From: Nocardia exalbida NBRC 100660
GTDB taxonomy: Bacteria; Actinomycetota; Actinomycetes; Mycobacteriales; Mycobacteriaceae
Length of the DNA: 64,000 nt
Assembly (NCBI RefSeq): GCF_000308575.1
Contig: NZ_BAFZ01000051.1
Coordinates: forward strand, 22,839 to 86,838
Direction of reading: 5' to 3'
A program made the translations under genes and the position numbers. The notes under the pieces were generated by a model. It was not told where the DNA came from, made no database searches, and was given only the letters and a program-made list of their open reading frames with translations. Positions 17,229 through 26,836 of the stretch are shown piece after piece. The first letter of the stretch is position 1; each line of letters starts with the position of its first letter.

Positions 17229-18041
17229 ATGACCCTCATAACGAGAATATCACCTGATGACTGGAGAGACCTTGAAATCTCAGTCGCGGGCATCCTGGCC
17301 GAATGTGGTATGGCCGTGCAGCGAGGGGTTCGACTTCAACTGCCGAGGGGTCATGTGGATGTCGATGTCCTTGCAGAGGAGACGACGCAAGGTATTAAAC
17401 ATAGCATCATCTGTGAATGTAAGGACTGGAGCAGCAATGTGCCACAGGAGAAGGTGCATGCGTTCCGCACCGTAATGCATGAGACTGGAGCCAACCGGGG
17501 ATATATTATTACGCGCAAGGGCTTTCAGAGCGGCGCGATCGAGGCGGCGGCATCCACCAATATTGAACTCGTGACCTTTGAGCAGTTCCAGGAGCGTTAC
17601 TTCACAAATTGGTTCAACAGCCGCATCCGGTCGATTGAGAACTCAATAGGAAACTTCAATGTCTACTACGAACCGAGCCCCTGGGCTAAGGTGGGATATG
17701 ACCTGCTCACAACCGACAGCCAACGCGCCGAGTACGACACCGTATGGAACAAGCACTTTTTTGCTGGCGCGCTGTTGACAGCCTTTTCCCCCTATCTCTA
17801 CATGATTGGGAACTATCTGCCACCATCGCTGCCAATGGATGTCAGTAGAATCGAAGGCGAAGGGTTCTTCGTCCCGGATGATATAAAGGGAGCAACCGGA
17901 TACCGGGAGGTATTGGCATTATTGGAGGGATACGCCCGAGTCGGGCTCAACGAACTGCGGGCTCTCAATCCACGACGAAACGGGACGCCAGGAGTTGAGC
18001 AAGTCGATGAACTGGACGCACCGGTCCCACGATCTGAGTAA
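17229..18041 (+). CDS. Mrr-like restriction endonuclease
   Basis: 270 residues from ATG 17229. The N-terminal domain is a textbook Mrr_cat/PD-(D/E)XK fold: GHVDVDVLAEE (D44/D46), IICECKDW (E63, K65), then VHAFRTVMHETGANRGYIITRKGFQSGAIEAA with the conserved GxxxGxIIT and helix. This predicts a nuclease cleaving modified or foreign DNA. The C-terminal half (140-270) is unknown and may supply recognition. Codon use is mixed and less GC-rich than the core genes. It closes the defence-like block. Confidence 0.8.
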   Translation: MTLITRISPDDWRDLEISVAGILAECGMAVQRGVRLQLPRGHVDVDVLAEETTQGIKHSIICECKDWSSNVPQEKVHAFRTVMHETGANRGYIITRKGFQSGAIEAAASTNIELVTFEQFQERYFTNWFNSRIRSIENSIGNFNVYYEPSPWAKVGYDLLTTDSQRAEYDTVWNKHFFAGALLTAFSPYLYMIGNYLPPSLPMDVSRIEGEGFFVPDDIKGATGYREVLALLEGYARVGLNELRALNPRRNGTPGVEQVDELDAPVPRSE

Positions 18042-18982
18042 CCGAGCGAACAACGCTGCCAGTCGCTACCCCGAACCCGAAAAGGGTGCACCGGAGTTGT
18101 CACGCGGCCGTCACATGTCGCGCAGACGACCCGGAGGCGGACGAAACTCCTGCGGAGAGTCTTCGGCTTCACGTAGGGACACGGACGTAACCGGACCATG
18201 GGCGGCGCGGGTCTGGACCGAAGCAGCGCATGGGGACGACCAAAGGCATGCACCACGCCCCCATCACCTCTCCGCACAGGAAGCCCGGCAGAACGAGCAG
18301 ATTGTTGCCGATGCCGTCGATGACGGACGCGTCAGTGGTATTGGTCGTACCTGCCGAGACCCAGCAGAACAAGAGGCGCCACACGCTACTACAGCTGGTA
18401 CCGCTTCGAAAACCAGCCGCCCACCCGAAACCGCATGTCGTCCGGTTCTTATGTTCGACGTGCCCCAGCCCTAGAGTTGGGGCCGATTGACCAACGCTCG
18501 CAGGGCATCGCGATCCTTCAGAGGGGATATGTACCCACGATACCAGGCGTTTTTCAGTTGCGTGTCCTGCCGAGCACCGGTACCTGCGACTCTCTGAACC
18601 CCCTGACCGCGGCAGGTGCAGTAGACATTCCAGAGTCTTCGGATACCACGGCCCCGCGTCGGTGAACGCCTGGGCGGTCGTCCAGGTGGCCGTCCAGCGT
18701 TCGCGCAGAGGTGAATATCAGTAGTGCCCGCTGCCACGGCGGCTCGGGCGCGTCCTCGCCGCCGACTTACTTGTTTATTTCCTGTTCTCGCTGGACCCTT
18801 GTCGCGCTCGCGGCAGCCCATCGGCGAGGTCAGAGACCGTATCGATCGCGCCGACGCGGTCGGTGTATCCGGCCACGATCGCATGCGCTTGGCCTTGGTT
18901 GTCGACGATCGATCCGCCGTGGGGAGCTCTGGCCGGAGCACCGAAAACACTGTGGTGGCCCACACTCGACTCGTTGCAGGAT
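18042..18982. other. Scar zone with repeat copy 1
   Basis: No intact gene. It contains a partial copy of the island hairpin repeat (listed separately). A minus-strand frame at 18775-18963 (GGSIVDNQGQAHAIVAGYTDR) looks coding but has no partner sequence on either side. It is probably a recombination junction zone. Confidence 0.4.
18384..18600 (+). repeat. Island hairpin repeat, copy 1 (degenerate)
   Basis: The third and most degraded copy of a roughly 200-bp repeat also found at 20410-20642 and 31388-31622. Conserved blocks include TTCGAAAACCAGCCGCCCACC, the left hairpin arm (GGTTCTTATGTTCGACGTGCC, 18443 on) and CCAGGCGTTTTTCAGTTGCG with TGTCCTGCCGAG. The right hairpin arm is missing. Confidence 0.6.
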
Positions 18983-19577
18983 TTAACCGCGCAGTGCGGC
19001 GGCGACGATGCCGGGCAAGGCGGCCAGACCGGGTTTGCTCGCGAAGGTTGTCATCCGCTGCAGAATGGTGGCCGCGTTGGGGTGGGTCACGAACCACGGT
19101 GGCTTCGGCGACAAGGTGAACTCGCCGTGCAGGATCGACCGTGGTGTCGGCCGGAACGGTCCGCGGAGCACGGTTCGTTCGGGTGATTCGATCAGTAACG
19201 CGTTGTGTACCAAGCCGATTCCGCTTTGGATGTCGTCGAGGGTGTGGCCTGGGAACGCGCCCCAGCTCGCCTGCGGAGTCTGGTAGCCCAGAGCGGTCCA
19301 GGCGTTGATCGCGATGGTGCCGTATCGCAGTTGCTCGATGGCGGTGTCGAAGTCGTCTCCGAGGGTTGTGATCGTGTTGGGGTGGGCGATGATGTTGACG
19401 CCGAGCGTGCCCTCGAACTCGGCATTGCACACCCGCACCGCCTCGGCGAGGAATTCCCGTGCGGAGCCGGGGAGTTCGAGGACGCTGAGTACCGGCGCGA
19501 AGTACTCGGTGTGCAGTGCGGGCTCGTCCTTGTTCGGAGACAGACCTTCGATCAGCGTCCGCGGGCCGACCACCTGC
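18983..19577 (-). pseudogene. Aldehyde dehydrogenase, C-terminal fragment
   Basis: The minus-strand frame holds the last 190 or so residues of an NAD(P)-dependent aldehyde dehydrogenase. It shows EYFAPVLSVLELPG, then LGVNIIAHPNTITTL, GTIAINAWTALGYQ and the C-terminal tail of the large (about 570-residue) actinobacterial type. The catalytic Cys and Glu and the whole nucleotide-binding domain are absent. At about 19577 the sequence passes directly into an unrelated fragment on the opposite strand, a clean recombination junction. Non-functional. Confidence 0.8.
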
Positions 19578-19951
19578 AACTCGACAACGCGACATCGAAG
19601 GAAACGAACAAGCGGATCAAGCAGTTGTTCACGATCCGGGACGCGGCGGTGCATCCGGGTTCGGAGTTCAAGGTGCCGGTGTACCGCCCGGACGTCGATG
19701 CCTCAGTCGATTGGCACTTCGGGGTGTTTACGGCTAACAACGCCGTCGCGTGCGTCGCCATGATCGTTCAGTTGATCGACCAGTTCGAACCACGACTCCA
19801 ACGCGGCAGCGACGAGTTGGCCGCGTTCCGGTCGAAGGTGCGGCCCGCGATGGACCGGGTCCTCGATCAGTACGAGGCCGTGGACGGCCTCCCTGCGATC
19901 GGGCGCACGGTATACCCCCGACGGCGGAACCGGTCCCCTGCTGACACCTGA
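19578..19951 (+). pseudogene. Unknown protein, C-terminal fragment
   Basis: From the junction at about 19577 to the stop at 19949-19951 the plus strand encodes about 120 residues with good coding character (NKRIKQLFTIRDAAVHPGSEF, DWHFGVFTANNAVACVAMIVQ, RPAMDRVLDQYEAVD). No start site belongs to it and the frame upstream is antisense aldehyde dehydrogenase. The family is not recognised. The IRDAAVHP pattern recalls proteins of the HEPN type, but that is only an impression. Confidence 0.5.
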
Positions 19952-20409
19952 ACCACGAAAAGAGGAGCGCCGCCCCACGAAATCCGACGCGAAAAGAACT
20001 CAGCGGCTGGGCTGCCCGCCTCGTCGACCTCGACCTCTTCACAGCCCAAAGGCCGAGCACACGAGGTCGGCCTCGGGCATCCGTCGAGGACAGCCTCGCC
20101 GCAGTGACGGGCGAAAGACCACCTGCCCCTTTGTATCGGCTGTGAGGTGCTCCCCCGGACAGTGCCCTCGGTGCCCGCCTCGCGAAATGCCGAACCGTCT
20201 GCCCCGAGATCGGGGTCAACCGACCGAGCCGGTCTTGGCGCGCCACCGACTGCGACGTCGACTTTGAGGCCGTCCACCACTTCCTGTCGGAGGTGTCTGG
20301 CAAGCTCTGCGATCTCAGGTATCACCGTCCCGAAGTTCGCGACACCCAACACCAGGGCTGTCCGACTTTTCGCATCGGATACCTCAACACACGCGCTACC
20401 CCCCTTGCC
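19952..20409. other. Intergenic stretch with possible decayed frame
   Basis: A minus-strand frame at about 20170-20352 (VANFGTVIPEIAELARHLRQEV, then GLKVDVAVGG) looks coding and faintly recalls Asp23/Gls24 proteins, but it has no clear start and decays downstream. Nothing else is supportable. Confidence 0.3.
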
Positions 20410-20642
20410 CGCCTACCACTGGTAACCGGCGTCGACAACCAGACGCCCACACGAAAACCGCAGGTCATCCCGGTTCCCATGTTCGATGTGCCCTGCCGAA
20501 GGCATGTCGAACATGGGAACCGCGAAAGATCAACGTGACGGCGGCGCGATGCTTAAATTCGGTAAACACCCACGACGACCAGGCGTTTTCCAGTTGCCCA
20601 TGGCTTGTGTGTCCTGCCGAGGGCACCAACCTGCGACCGCGT
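20410..20642 (+). repeat. Island hairpin repeat, copy 2
   Basis: Contains a long inverted repeat: left arm 20472-20492, loop CTGCCGAA, right arm 20501-20521, 21-bp arms with two mismatches. It is followed at 20578-20640 by a conserved block (CCAGGCGTTTTCCAGTTGCC, TGTGTCCTGCCGAGGGCACC, ACCTGCGACCGC). The same order of blocks occurs at 31388-31622. It lies just outside the end of the catabolic gene block. Confidence 0.75.
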
Positions 20643-20761
20643 TTCCGCAGCCCAGGGCGGTTTTTGGCGTCGCAACTTCGATTCCCCATGGGCACCAATC
20701 GCCGTTCATCCGCGATTTCGCGCACACTGGAAATGCTCAGGTCAAACAGCGCACCAGTTGC

Positions 20762-21625
20762 CTAGCTCTCCGCGAGGAATTGCGCGGCAATCGGTGCGAA
20801 CTGCTCGTGGTACTGGAAGATGCCGCCGTGGCCGGAGTTGGGGTAGATGATCAGTTCCGATCCCGCGATGCGCCGATGTAAGTCTTCGGACAGCACAGAG
20901 GGCACCATGCGGTCGTGGTCGCCGTTGGCGATCAGCGTGGGTTGGGTGATCTTCGACAGATCCGACGGCGTTGACCGACCGAAAGCCTTGATCGCCGCGA
21001 GTTGGGATCGGAAGGCACTGATCTTGATGTCCTTGTCACGGTCGGTGGTGCGTTCCCCGAGGCGGCGCACGAACTCCTTACCGGCACGCTTACCCACTGC
21101 GTCACGGTTGAAGAACAGGAACTCCTTGGGGTCCGAACGGGTCACCGTGGCCCGCAACATGTCCCAGTAGGTGACGCCGGCTACCTTGTCCATGTCCTTG
21201 CCGCCACGCGGACCGGTCCCGGTCAGGACGAGCTTGCGTACCAGGTCCGGATGCTCGAGCGTCAGGTCCTGGGCGATCATGGCGCCCATCGAGAACGCGA
21301 ACACATCGATCTTGTCGAACCCCAACGCTGCGATGAACGTGTAGGCATCATCGGCGGCCTCCTCGATGGTGGCGGGCACCTTGCCGGTGGACGCTCCGAC
21401 CCCCTTGTTGTCGAAGGCGATCACGTGGCGGGTCTTGGCGATCGGGTCGATGATTCGCGGGTCCCAATTGTCCAAGGTCGCCGCGAGGTGCACGAAGAAC
21501 ACCACTGGGATGCCGCCTGTGGGGCCCAGCTGGCGGTAGGCGTAGGTGGTGCCGTCGGCGATCACGGTGCGAGTGGGCGCGTCGGCGTAGGACGTGATGA
21601 TGGGGTCGCCGCCGTTGGTACTCAT
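20762..21625 (-). CDS. Alpha/beta hydrolase
   Basis: 287 residues. The nucleophile is S112 in FAFSMGAMIAQD, the acid lies in ANGDHDRMV and the base in YPNSGHGGIFQ. The oxyanion region reads FFVHLAATLDNWDP instead of the usual HGxP. It is a close paralog of the next gene upstream (shared CGVGAS/KGVGAST, TGTGPRGG, EFLFF and SGHGGIFQ motifs), so the pair arose by duplication. It is the last gene of a minus-strand catabolic operon. It could be an esterase, lactonase or C-C hydrolase acting late in that route. Confidence 0.85.
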   Translation of the reverse strand: MSTNGGDPIITSYADAPTRTVIADGTTYAYRQLGPTGGIPVVFFVHLAATLDNWDPRIIDPIAKTRHVIAFDNKGVGASTGKVPATIEEAADDAYTFIAALGFDKIDVFAFSMGAMIAQDLTLEHPDLVRKLVLTGTGPRGGKDMDKVAGVTYWDMLRATVTRSDPKEFLFFNRDAVGKRAGKEFVRRLGERTTDRDKDIKISAFRSQLAAIKAFGRSTPSDLSKITQPTLIANGDHDRMVPSVLSEDLHRRIAGSELIIYPNSGHGGIFQYHEQFAPIAAQFLAES

Positions 21626-21686
21626 TAGGTCCTCGTTTCTTCGAAGCGGTTGCGGGGGAACAGATTCGACACCGCCGGGCAGTGTC

Positions 21687-22559
21687 TTAGTCTGCGAGGA
21701 ACCGAAGTGCGTCGGGAACGAAGGTCAAGTGATGCTGGAATATCCCGCCGTGTCCGGAGCTGGGGTAGATCTTCAGTTCCGCGTTGGGCAGTCGGCGCGC
21801 CATGTCCGCCGATAGGCTGCTCGCCACCATGAGGTCGTCGTCCCCGTTGGCGACCAGGACCGGCACCGTGATCTGTGACAGATCGTCGGGTGCAGACTTG
21901 CCGCCGTTGACGATCGCCTCGACCTGGGCCAGCCGGGCCTGCGTCGAGATCGTCTTGTCGCGGTCGAAGGTTCGCTCCTGGAGCCGGGCGAGGTAGTCGG
22001 TCGCGGCGTGCTTGCCTTCGGTGGTGCGGGGGAAGAACAAGAACTCCCGTGGGTCCTTACGCGAGAGGAATGCCTTGGTATAGGCGATGGCGACGATGGT
22101 GCGCATCTTGGCGATACCGCCGCCACCGCGTGGTCCGGTACCGGCCAAGATCATTCGCCGGACCAGATCCGGCGCTTTGAGCGCAATCAACTGGGCGACG
22201 CCGCCGCCGAGGGAGAATCCGACAAGGTCCACCTTCTCCAACCCGAGCGCGCGGATGAACGCGATCGCGTCGTCGGCCATCTGCTCGATCGTGCCAGGGA
22301 CGGCCGATCCGGAGGCTCCGACACCGCAGTTGTCGAATGCGATCACACGGTGGTGCGCCGCGATACCGTCGATCACCCTGGGGTCCCAGTCGTCGAGCAC
22401 GGCGGTGAGGTGGTGCAGGAACACGACAGGTACGTCGGACCCGGCACCGAGTTCTCGGTACGCGAACGGCACCGAGTCGACATCGATCGTCTTGGTCGGC
22501 GTGTCTTTCCAAGTGAGCATTGTGGGCCTTTCCGCGATGGCCTGTGGTTCGGGATTCAT
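21687..22559 (-). CDS. Alpha/beta hydrolase, paralog of its neighbour
   Basis: 290 residues. The ATG at 22559 overlaps the ligase stop (ATGA), which fixes the start and couples translation. Nucleophile S116 (VGFSLGGGVAQ), acid in ANGDDDLMV and base in SGHGGIFQHH complete the triad. HHLTAVLDDWDPRVIDG replaces the normal oxyanion loop, as in the neighbouring paralog. The two together suggest related substrates or a duplicated function in one pathway. Confidence 0.86.
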   Translation of the reverse strand: MNPEPQAIAERPTMLTWKDTPTKTIDVDSVPFAYRELGAGSDVPVVFLHHLTAVLDDWDPRVIDGIAAHHRVIAFDNCGVGASGSAVPGTIEQMADDAIAFIRALGLEKVDLVGFSLGGGVAQLIALKAPDLVRRMILAGTGPRGGGGIAKMRTIVAIAYTKAFLSRKDPREFLFFPRTTEGKHAATDYLARLQERTFDRDKTISTQARLAQVEAIVNGGKSAPDDLSQITVPVLVANGDDDLMVASSLSADMARRLPNAELKIYPSSGHGGIFQHHLTFVPDALRFLAD

Positions 22560-24010
22560 GGCGTCGAGGCGTTGGTCCGGAGTGCGGCCTTGTCGAGCTT
22601 GCCGACCGCGTTTTTGGGCAGCGTCTCCATCGAGCGAATGGTCTTCGGCCGTTTGTAACTGCTGAGATTGTCCTTGCAGTGGGCAGTGAGCACTTCGAGG
22701 TCGATTGTTGTGCCGGGACGAGGTTGGACGTAGGCGATCACGATCTCACCCCACTTCGCGTCGGGGACCCCGATGACGGCGGCTTCGAGCACGTTCGGTG
22801 CTGATGCAAGAACGTCCTCGATCTCTTTCGGGTAGATGTTCTCGCCTCCGCGGATAATCATCTCTTTGCTACGACCGACGATCGTGAGGTAGCCGTCGGC
22901 GTCGAGGCGGCCGATGTCCCCGGTGTGTAGCCAACCGTCGACAATGGTGGCGGCGGTCTCTGCGGGACGACCGAGGTAGCCGCGCATCACGTTCGGCCCG
23001 CGGACGACGATTTCCCCGTCGACTCCCTGCGGCAGCGGTTGACCATCAGTGCCGATGACACGGAGCTCCTGGCCCGGGAACGGGACTCCGACGGTCCCTG
23101 CCTTCCGCGGACCGTCGATGGGGTTGATGGTCGAGCCGCAGGTGCCCTCGGACAGCCCATATGCCTCGATGATCGGGAATCCGTACCGGCGCTCGAACCT
23201 GGTGAGCAATTCGGCAGGCGCGGGGGCTGCTCCGCAGACGGCGAATCTGATCGATGAGGTGTCGGGACTCAGTTCCTCGGGCAGGGCCGCAAGCATGCTG
23301 TAGATCGTGGGCACTGCGGAGAAGTACGTGGGTCGCACCTGCTCGACGGTGTCGAAGAAGGTCCGTGGGTCGAATCGGTCGGCGATGGTGACGCTCGCTC
23401 CGACCAGGAGCGGGCAGAGGACACTGACGATGATTCCATTGACGTGAAACAGTGGCAGGAGCAGAAGGCACCGGTCGGTAGAGCCGAGTTGCAGTGCGCC
23501 GCGACCCATTCCGGTCATCGCATCGAGGTTGGCATGATCGAGCATGACACCCTTGGGAACCCCGGTGGTGCCCGAGGTGTAGATCAGGAGTGCGAGGGCA
23601 TCGGGATCGTCGACGGGCTCGTGCTCCGCGACGAGGTCGTAGCGCAGATCGGACACGGCAAGTGACCTGAACCCGGGGACAGCGTCGGCGCCGTCTTCGG
23701 TGACCAGGATTCGGGCGCTGCAATCGTCGAGTTGTCGGGTGACCTCCGTGTGGGTCAGCGCCGGGTTGACGGGCGTAATCGTGGCGCCGATGCGCCATGC
23801 CGCGAACAGCAGGACGACGAACTCGACACGGTTGATCAGTCGCAGGGCGACGACGTCGCCGCTGGCAACGCCGCGCTCGGTGAGTTGGGCGGCGACCGAT
23901 TTCACTAGGCGGTGCAGTTCAGCATTGGTCAGTGACTGCCTGGAATCGGAGACCGCTAGAGCTCCGGGCGCGGAGGTGCTGCGCTGATCGGGCAAGGTGG
24001 AGAACGTCAT
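22556..24010 (-). CDS. Acyl-CoA synthetase (AMP-binding ligase)
   Basis: 484 residues. All core motifs of the ANL superfamily are present: P-loop LLIYTSGTTGVPKGVML (near 141-157), FHVNG, EAYGLSEGTCGS, GWLHTGDIGRLD, the hinge and GRSKEMIIRGGENIYP, and the C-terminal catalytic lysine in PKNAVGKLDK. It is short for the family because the N-terminus is compact. It activates a carboxylic acid to its CoA thioester, giving the CoA substrate for the crotonase encoded upstream. It overlaps the downstream hydrolase by four bases. Confidence 0.92.
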   Translation of the reverse strand: MTFSTLPDQRSTSAPGALAVSDSRQSLTNAELHRLVKSVAAQLTERGVASGDVVALRLINRVEFVVLLFAAWRIGATITPVNPALTHTEVTRQLDDCSARILVTEDGADAVPGFRSLAVSDLRYDLVAEHEPVDDPDALALLIYTSGTTGVPKGVMLDHANLDAMTGMGRGALQLGSTDRCLLLLPLFHVNGIIVSVLCPLLVGASVTIADRFDPRTFFDTVEQVRPTYFSAVPTIYSMLAALPEELSPDTSSIRFAVCGAAPAPAELLTRFERRYGFPIIEAYGLSEGTCGSTINPIDGPRKAGTVGVPFPGQELRVIGTDGQPLPQGVDGEIVVRGPNVMRGYLGRPAETAATIVDGWLHTGDIGRLDADGYLTIVGRSKEMIIRGGENIYPKEIEDVLASAPNVLEAAVIGVPDAKWGEIVIAYVQPRPGTTIDLEVLTAHCKDNLSSYKRPKTIRSMETLPKNAVGKLDKAALRTNASTP

Positions 24011-24013
24011 TGT

Positions 24014-24913
24014 TCAGGCCTTCAGGTGTCGGGTGAGGAATTCGGTCTGGTCGGCGACCACAGCCTCGAACGGCTCACCGAGGTAGATGTCGAAGTGGCC
24101 TGCGTCGTACCGCTTGATCTCGTTCTTGGGTGCGGTTAGGGCGTAGGCGATCGTCTCGTCGGGCGGTGTGACCGAGTCGTGGTCGCAGATGCAGAACAGA
24201 ATCGGCATCTGGACATCTTTCGCCGCCTTACCCGGGCGGTGCCAGGTGATGGTTGGCGCGACCCGGGCAGCGACCTCGTTGACGAACGTGCCGCCCTCGG
24301 GCACGAGTGCGAGGTAGCCGGGCAGCGCGTCGGGCGCGGTCATCAGCGCCTTGTCGCCCGGCGCACCGGCGAGGGTGAGCAGAACCGGAGCCTTGCCTCT
24401 GACATGGGCGACAAGGTCGGCCGCGACGGCGGGAAGCACCCGCATCGTGCCCTTCGGGCCGAGCGCGCGTGCTGATGCGAGGCCGTCGGTGAAGGGGCAC
24501 TGGGCGATCGCGGCGAGCAGCTCGGGGTGGCGGGCGGCAACGATGACGGCGTGACCTCCACCGAACGAACTGCCCCACACGGCAACTCGGGTGTTGTCGA
24601 CGTCGGGTCGAGTCTTGACGTGGGCGATGGCGGCGTCCCAGTCTGCGAGCTGGCGTTTGATCGACAACAGCTGGCGAGGTCGGCCGGTGGAGTCCCCGAA
24701 ATGCCGGTAGGTGAATGCCAGTGCGGCAATGCCTGCCTGAGCGAATCGTTCGGCAAACGCGTCGAGGCGCATTTCCCGGGTAGCGCCGAGACCGTGGCCG
24801 AGAATGACGACGGGCGGGTTCTGGACACCGTCAGGCAGAAACAGCCAGGCCGCGCAGGTGTCGCCGCCCGACCCGAAGGTGATGTCGTGGCGGGTGACGG
24901 TATGGGATGTCAT
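24014..24913 (-). CDS. Alpha/beta hydrolase (dienelactone-hydrolase-like)
   Basis: 299 residues from ATG 24913, which shares its A with the crotonase stop (TGATG); a GTG three bases earlier is also possible. The motif ILGHGLGATREMRLDAFAERF forms the oxyanion region and VWGSSFGGGHAV the nucleophile elbow, with FCICDHDSVTPP (acid) and DAGHFDIYLGEPF (base). It is a clear homolog of the protein at 49401-50522 outside the island. It probably cleaves an ester or lactone in the pathway. Confidence 0.88.
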   Translation of the reverse strand: MTSHTVTRHDITFGSGGDTCAAWLFLPDGVQNPPVVILGHGLGATREMRLDAFAERFAQAGIAALAFTYRHFGDSTGRPRQLLSIKRQLADWDAAIAHVKTRPDVDNTRVAVWGSSFGGGHAVIVAARHPELLAAIAQCPFTDGLASARALGPKGTMRVLPAVAADLVAHVRGKAPVLLTLAGAPGDKALMTAPDALPGYLALVPEGGTFVNEVAARVAPTITWHRPGKAAKDVQMPILFCICDHDSVTPPDETIAYALTAPKNEIKRYDAGHFDIYLGEPFEAVVADQTEFLTRHLKA

Positions 24914-25896
24914 CACTGCTCCCGCGTGGTGGTTGCGGTGGGTGCGCCGGCACCACGGGTGTTGCCGTGTTCGAGCACCTGCTCGAAGACGCCGGGCTGG
25001 TACAGCGGGAGTTCGCCGCTGGCGTCGGTGTTGGCCATGTAGTCGAGCATCAGTTCCTGGCCGATCTTCGACAGCGCGGTCGCGAGGAATTCCGCACGTT
25101 CGATGTGCAGCCCGTCTTCGAGATTCGACGAACCGCCGAAATAGACAGCGCGTTTGATCGCCGCGCGTGACGACTTGGGCCGTGCCCCGAAATATTCGGC
25201 TAGCTCGAACGCTCGATCGAGCAGTTCCTCAGGGGCGGTGACATCGTCAACGGCGCCGATCTCCAACGCCTCTGTGGGGGTGAAGGGTTTGCCGGACAGG
25301 ATCGCCGTGAGGGCCCGGTGATTGCCGACCAGCCGGGGCAGGCGCTGGCTGCCACCGCCCCCGGGCATGATGCCGAGCAGGATCTCCGGCTGCCCGATGA
25401 AGTAGTCGCCGTCCGCCATGACGCGTAGGTCGTTGGCCCAGCAGAACTCTGCGCCGAGCCCCAGCGCGGAACCATTGAGTGCGGCGATGAAGATGACCCC
25501 GCTCCGGTTCATCTTCAAGAATGTCTGATGAACTCGTTCGAGCTGAACAGCCGGCCAGAGCGGACTCTTGCCGAGCACTGCCTGCATCCCGCCGACGTTG
25601 TTCACTCCCCTGGCCGCGCGTGCCAATGTCGCGGCGCCACGGACCCCGACGGGTGGCACTGCGGCGCCGCCCTCCTGTAGCCACCGGACTTCGGCGTGAC
25701 TGACGAAGCGGCCGGGATGGGTGCCGGTGAAAACGACCGCGTTGATGTCGGGGTCCGCGTCGGCCCGGTCGACGAGTTTGTCGAGATGATCAGCGATGTC
25801 ATTGCCGAACAGCCCGAGTGGTCCACCATCGACATGGACCAACAGCGCTGAACCACGGTGCTCGATGTCGAGGCGTCCTCGTACTTCTTCAGTCAT
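24913..25896 (-). CDS. Enoyl-CoA hydratase/isomerase (crotonase) family
   Basis: 327 residues from ATG 25896, overlapping the SDR stop by ATGA. The crotonase core is visible: INAVVFTGTHPGRFVSHAEVRWL, AALNGSALGLGAEFCWANDLRVMADGDYFIGQPEILLGIMPGGGGSQRLPRLVG. The last segment has the PGGGG of the oxyanion hole and the QP(E)xxLG region. About 60 extra C-terminal residues follow the usual 260. It hydrates, isomerises or cleaves an enoyl-CoA supplied by the ligase in the same operon. Confidence 0.9.
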   Translation of the reverse strand: MTEEVRGRLDIEHRGSALLVHVDGGPLGLFGNDIADHLDKLVDRADADPDINAVVFTGTHPGRFVSHAEVRWLQEGGAAVPPVGVRGAATLARAARGVNNVGGMQAVLGKSPLWPAVQLERVHQTFLKMNRSGVIFIAALNGSALGLGAEFCWANDLRVMADGDYFIGQPEILLGIMPGGGGSQRLPRLVGNHRALTAILSGKPFTPTEALEIGAVDDVTAPEELLDRAFELAEYFGARPKSSRAAIKRAVYFGGSSNLEDGLHIERAEFLATALSKIGQELMLDYMANTDASGELPLYQPGVFEQVLEHGNTRGAGAPTATTTREQ

Positions 25897-26642
25897 CGCA
25901 CCGTCCCTACTTCCTTGTCGCGCCGGTCCACTACTGGGCCGGCGAGCTGGGGGTAGACGACCTCGAGCGGGGCGCTGAGGCCTTGCTTGAGCTGCCGGGA
26001 ACCTTCGTCGGCCAGCACCTCGTACTCGCCGGCTTCGGTGGCGTCGAAGACTTGGTTCACCAGATCCGCGGGGTCGAGTTTGGGGCCGGTGGCGTGCGCG
26101 GCCATGGGGGTATCGACATAGCCGACGTGGACTCCGACGACCTGGACCTCGGCCGGTTGCAACTCCAAGCGCAGGGAATTGGTCGACGACCACAGGCCCG
26201 CCTTGGTGGCGGAGTAGATCCCGGCGACTGCCCACCACGACAGCGCAGAGTGAATGTTGATGATCGCCGCATTCCCGCTGTGGGCGGAGAGAATCGGCGC
26301 GAATCCGCGAGCGAGGAACAGCGGGCCGAGGAAGTTGGTCTCGACGTTGCTTCGGATCTCCTCGTCGGTGTGGGTGAGGATGCCCGGCGTGGATACGGAT
26401 GCGCCCGCGTTGTTGATCAGGATGGTCACATCTGGTGCTACCTGGACCGCCGCCTCGATGGATTGCTGGTCGGTGATGTCCAGGGCCAACGGGACGATGC
26501 GATCGTCGTCCCAGTCGCGTGGAGTTCGGGCTGTGGCGTACACCTTCGCAGCACCGCGAGCAAGGGATTCGCGGACGAAGTGGGTACCGATGCCGCCGTT
26601 CGCACCGGTGACGAGGACGACGGCGCCTTTGAGTGACGTCAT
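25893..26642 (-). CDS. SDR family oxidoreductase
   Basis: 249 residues from ATG 26642 (MTSLKGAVVLVTGANGGIG). The cofactor motif TGANGGIG, NNAG and the active site S...YSATK are all present. LDITDQQSIEAA follows the second strand, suggesting binding by the common TGxxxGIG/D pattern. It is the first gene of the minus-strand operon (SDR, crotonase, hydrolase, ligase, two hydrolases). It faces the GMC oxidoreductase across a 194-base divergent promoter containing a palindromic operator. Confidence 0.88.
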   Translation of the reverse strand: MTSLKGAVVLVTGANGGIGTHFVRESLARGAAKVYATARTPRDWDDDRIVPLALDITDQQSIEAAVQVAPDVTILINNAGASVSTPGILTHTDEEIRSNVETNFLGPLFLARGFAPILSAHSGNAAIINIHSALSWWAVAGIYSATKAGLWSSTNSLRLELQPAEVQVVGVHVGYVDTPMAAHATGPKLDPADLVNQVFDATEAGEYEVLADEGSRQLKQGLSAPLEVVYPQLAGPVVDRRDKEVGTVR

Positions 26643-26787
26643 GGTTGTGCGCGCTCCATCTATCGAGTCGTGAAGTGCATCGGTCGCGAACATGCGACCG
26701 GATGGCCGAGCACATGCGATCGACTTCGCACTGTGGACCACCTTCCGCGTCCTGTGTCCGGGCGCCTACGGATGGCTTGCCACTCGA

Positions 26788-26804
26788 CGATAACGAAGTT
26801 ATCG
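26788..26804. promoter_or_regulatory. Palindromic operator (copy 1) in divergent promoter
   Basis: CGATAACGAAGTTATCG: seven-base arms CGATAAC/GTTATCG around GAA. It lies between the minus-strand operon and the plus-strand GMC gene, and its core recurs at 30091-30105 in the next divergent promoter. The tetR gene between the two sites encodes the likely ligand-responsive repressor. Confidence 0.7.
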
Positions 26805-26836
26805 TAAGCACGCAAGCATTCCCGCAGGAGGAGTCC

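Noticed and set aside
18470..18495. Possible fourth integrase tail (AGAGTTGGGGCC) next to repeat copy 1
   Set aside because: Only about 12 bases match the integrase end and the flanks do not; too short to call.
20762..22559. The two adjacent alpha/beta hydrolases as one gene split by a frameshift
   Set aside because: Each has a complete catalytic triad, its own start and normal length; they are tandem paralogs.
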